Notes under the pieces: generated by a model
The model's database searches: none
The model's input: only the letters and a program-made list of their open reading frames with translations
Told to the model about the DNA's origin: nothing
Made by a program: the position numbers and the translations under genes
Shown here: piece after piece, positions 63,921-64,000 of the stretch
How the letters are laid out: each line of letters begins with the position of its first letter
How positions within the stretch are numbered: position 1 is the stretch's first letter
Assembly: GCF_009696615.1 (NCBI RefSeq)
Contig: NZ_VULO01000001.1
Location: forward strand, 247,512 to 311,511
DNA length: 64,000 nucleotides
From: Scrofimicrobium canadense
GTDB lineage: Bacteria > Actinomycetota > Actinomycetes > Actinomycetales > Actinomycetaceae
Direction: 5' to 3'

Positions 63921-63954
63921 TTTTTGTGTTGTTGCTAGCAACAACACAAAAACT
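63919..63954. terminator. perfect 36-bp palindrome ending the glycopolymer operon
   Basis: AGTTTTTGTGTTGTTGCT mirrors AGCAACAACACAAAAACT without a mismatch and begins in the stop codon of the last glycosyltransferase. Its arms are rich in A/T at the base, so it would act as a terminator in both directions. The remaining 46 bases of the window show nothing further. Confidence 0.7.
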
Positions 63955-64000
63955 GATTGTTTTCACTTTATGCCGTAACTAAAGAGCACTCCAGATCTAT

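Noticed and set aside
1..64000. CRISPR arrays, prophage or conjugative element
   Set aside because: No regularly spaced direct repeats, cas genes, phage structural genes or relaxase/T4SS genes are visible.
51000..64000. Wzx/Wzy-dependent polymer assembly
   Set aside because: No multi-helix flippase or polymerase of that type is encoded here; the only export candidate is the fused ABC protein.

Overview
The window is chromosomal DNA from a high-GC Gram-positive bacterium, most likely a member of the Actinomycetaceae. The grounds are gene content and order: tRNA-Trp/secE/nusG/rplK/rplA, fdxA overlapping dapC, typA, gltA and dapD as neighbours, a pair of LCP wall-polymer ligases, a short-chain cis-prenyltransferase, frequent GTG starts and moderate GC. 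Genus and species cannot be fixed from the sequence alone.

Layout. 1-3.6 kb: 3' part of an aspartate aminotransferase, tRNA-Trp, secE, nusG, rplK, rplA, closed by a perfect 19-bp terminator stem. 3.7-12.3 kb: an orphan sugar-binding lipoprotein whose upstream region is cut by an intact IS1634-type insertion sequence, then a five-gene minus-strand run (amino-acid permease, AspT-like exchanger, esterase, HdeD-like protein, BetT-like choline transporter). 12.3-13.6 kb: L10 leader, rplJ, rplL. 13.7-15.7 kb: a hexose-6-phosphate mutarotase beside wreckage of a hexuronate locus (C-terminal tagaturonate reductase remnant and a decapitated LacI regulator). 15.9-26.1 kb: housekeeping genes (Bax-inhibitor-like protein, FKBP, msrA, AI-2E family protein, greA, hemolysin-III protein, cis-prenyltransferase, fructokinase, xseB/xseA, ispH, ychF). 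26.1-27.2 kb: about 1 kb with no convincing gene, then a truncated nucleotidyltransferase. 27.7-36.4 kb: RluA-type pseudouridine synthase, def, LRV repeat protein, flavin-binding split-barrel protein, small regulator/membrane pair, HAD phosphatase, acetyltransferase, MFS exporter, second mutarotase-like protein, AbiEi/DUF559-like protein. 36.5-49.7 kb: typA, fdxA, dapC, gltA, dapD, maf, DUF885 peptidase, class III cyclase, two-component system, galE. 49.7-63.9 kb: a cell-surface glycopolymer locus with two LCP ligases, GT2 + DUF2304, three enzymes for a 2,3-diamino-2,3-dideoxy-uronic acid, four further glycosyltransferases, a one-piece ABC flippase-like transporter and an asparagine-synthase-like amidotransferase. 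It ends at a perfect 36-bp palindrome.

The most unusual signal is a family of short palindromes (half-site CGAGTGGACGCATA followed by its mirror), at least 14 copies between 19 and 49 kb and none recognised elsewhere in the window. Two copies are perfect 50-bp palindromes that share a 26-bp core but have unrelated outer arms, each perfectly paired. Others sit a few bases from start or stop codons. Six lie inside genes (two in dapC, two in maf, one in the DUF885 gene, one in an MFS gene) and are read in all three frames. Several carry paired changes that keep the symmetry. They have no T-run, no transposase and no resemblance to known terminators, so they look either like mobile or spreading palindromic elements that can enter coding DNA, or like a genome-wide binding or recognition site.
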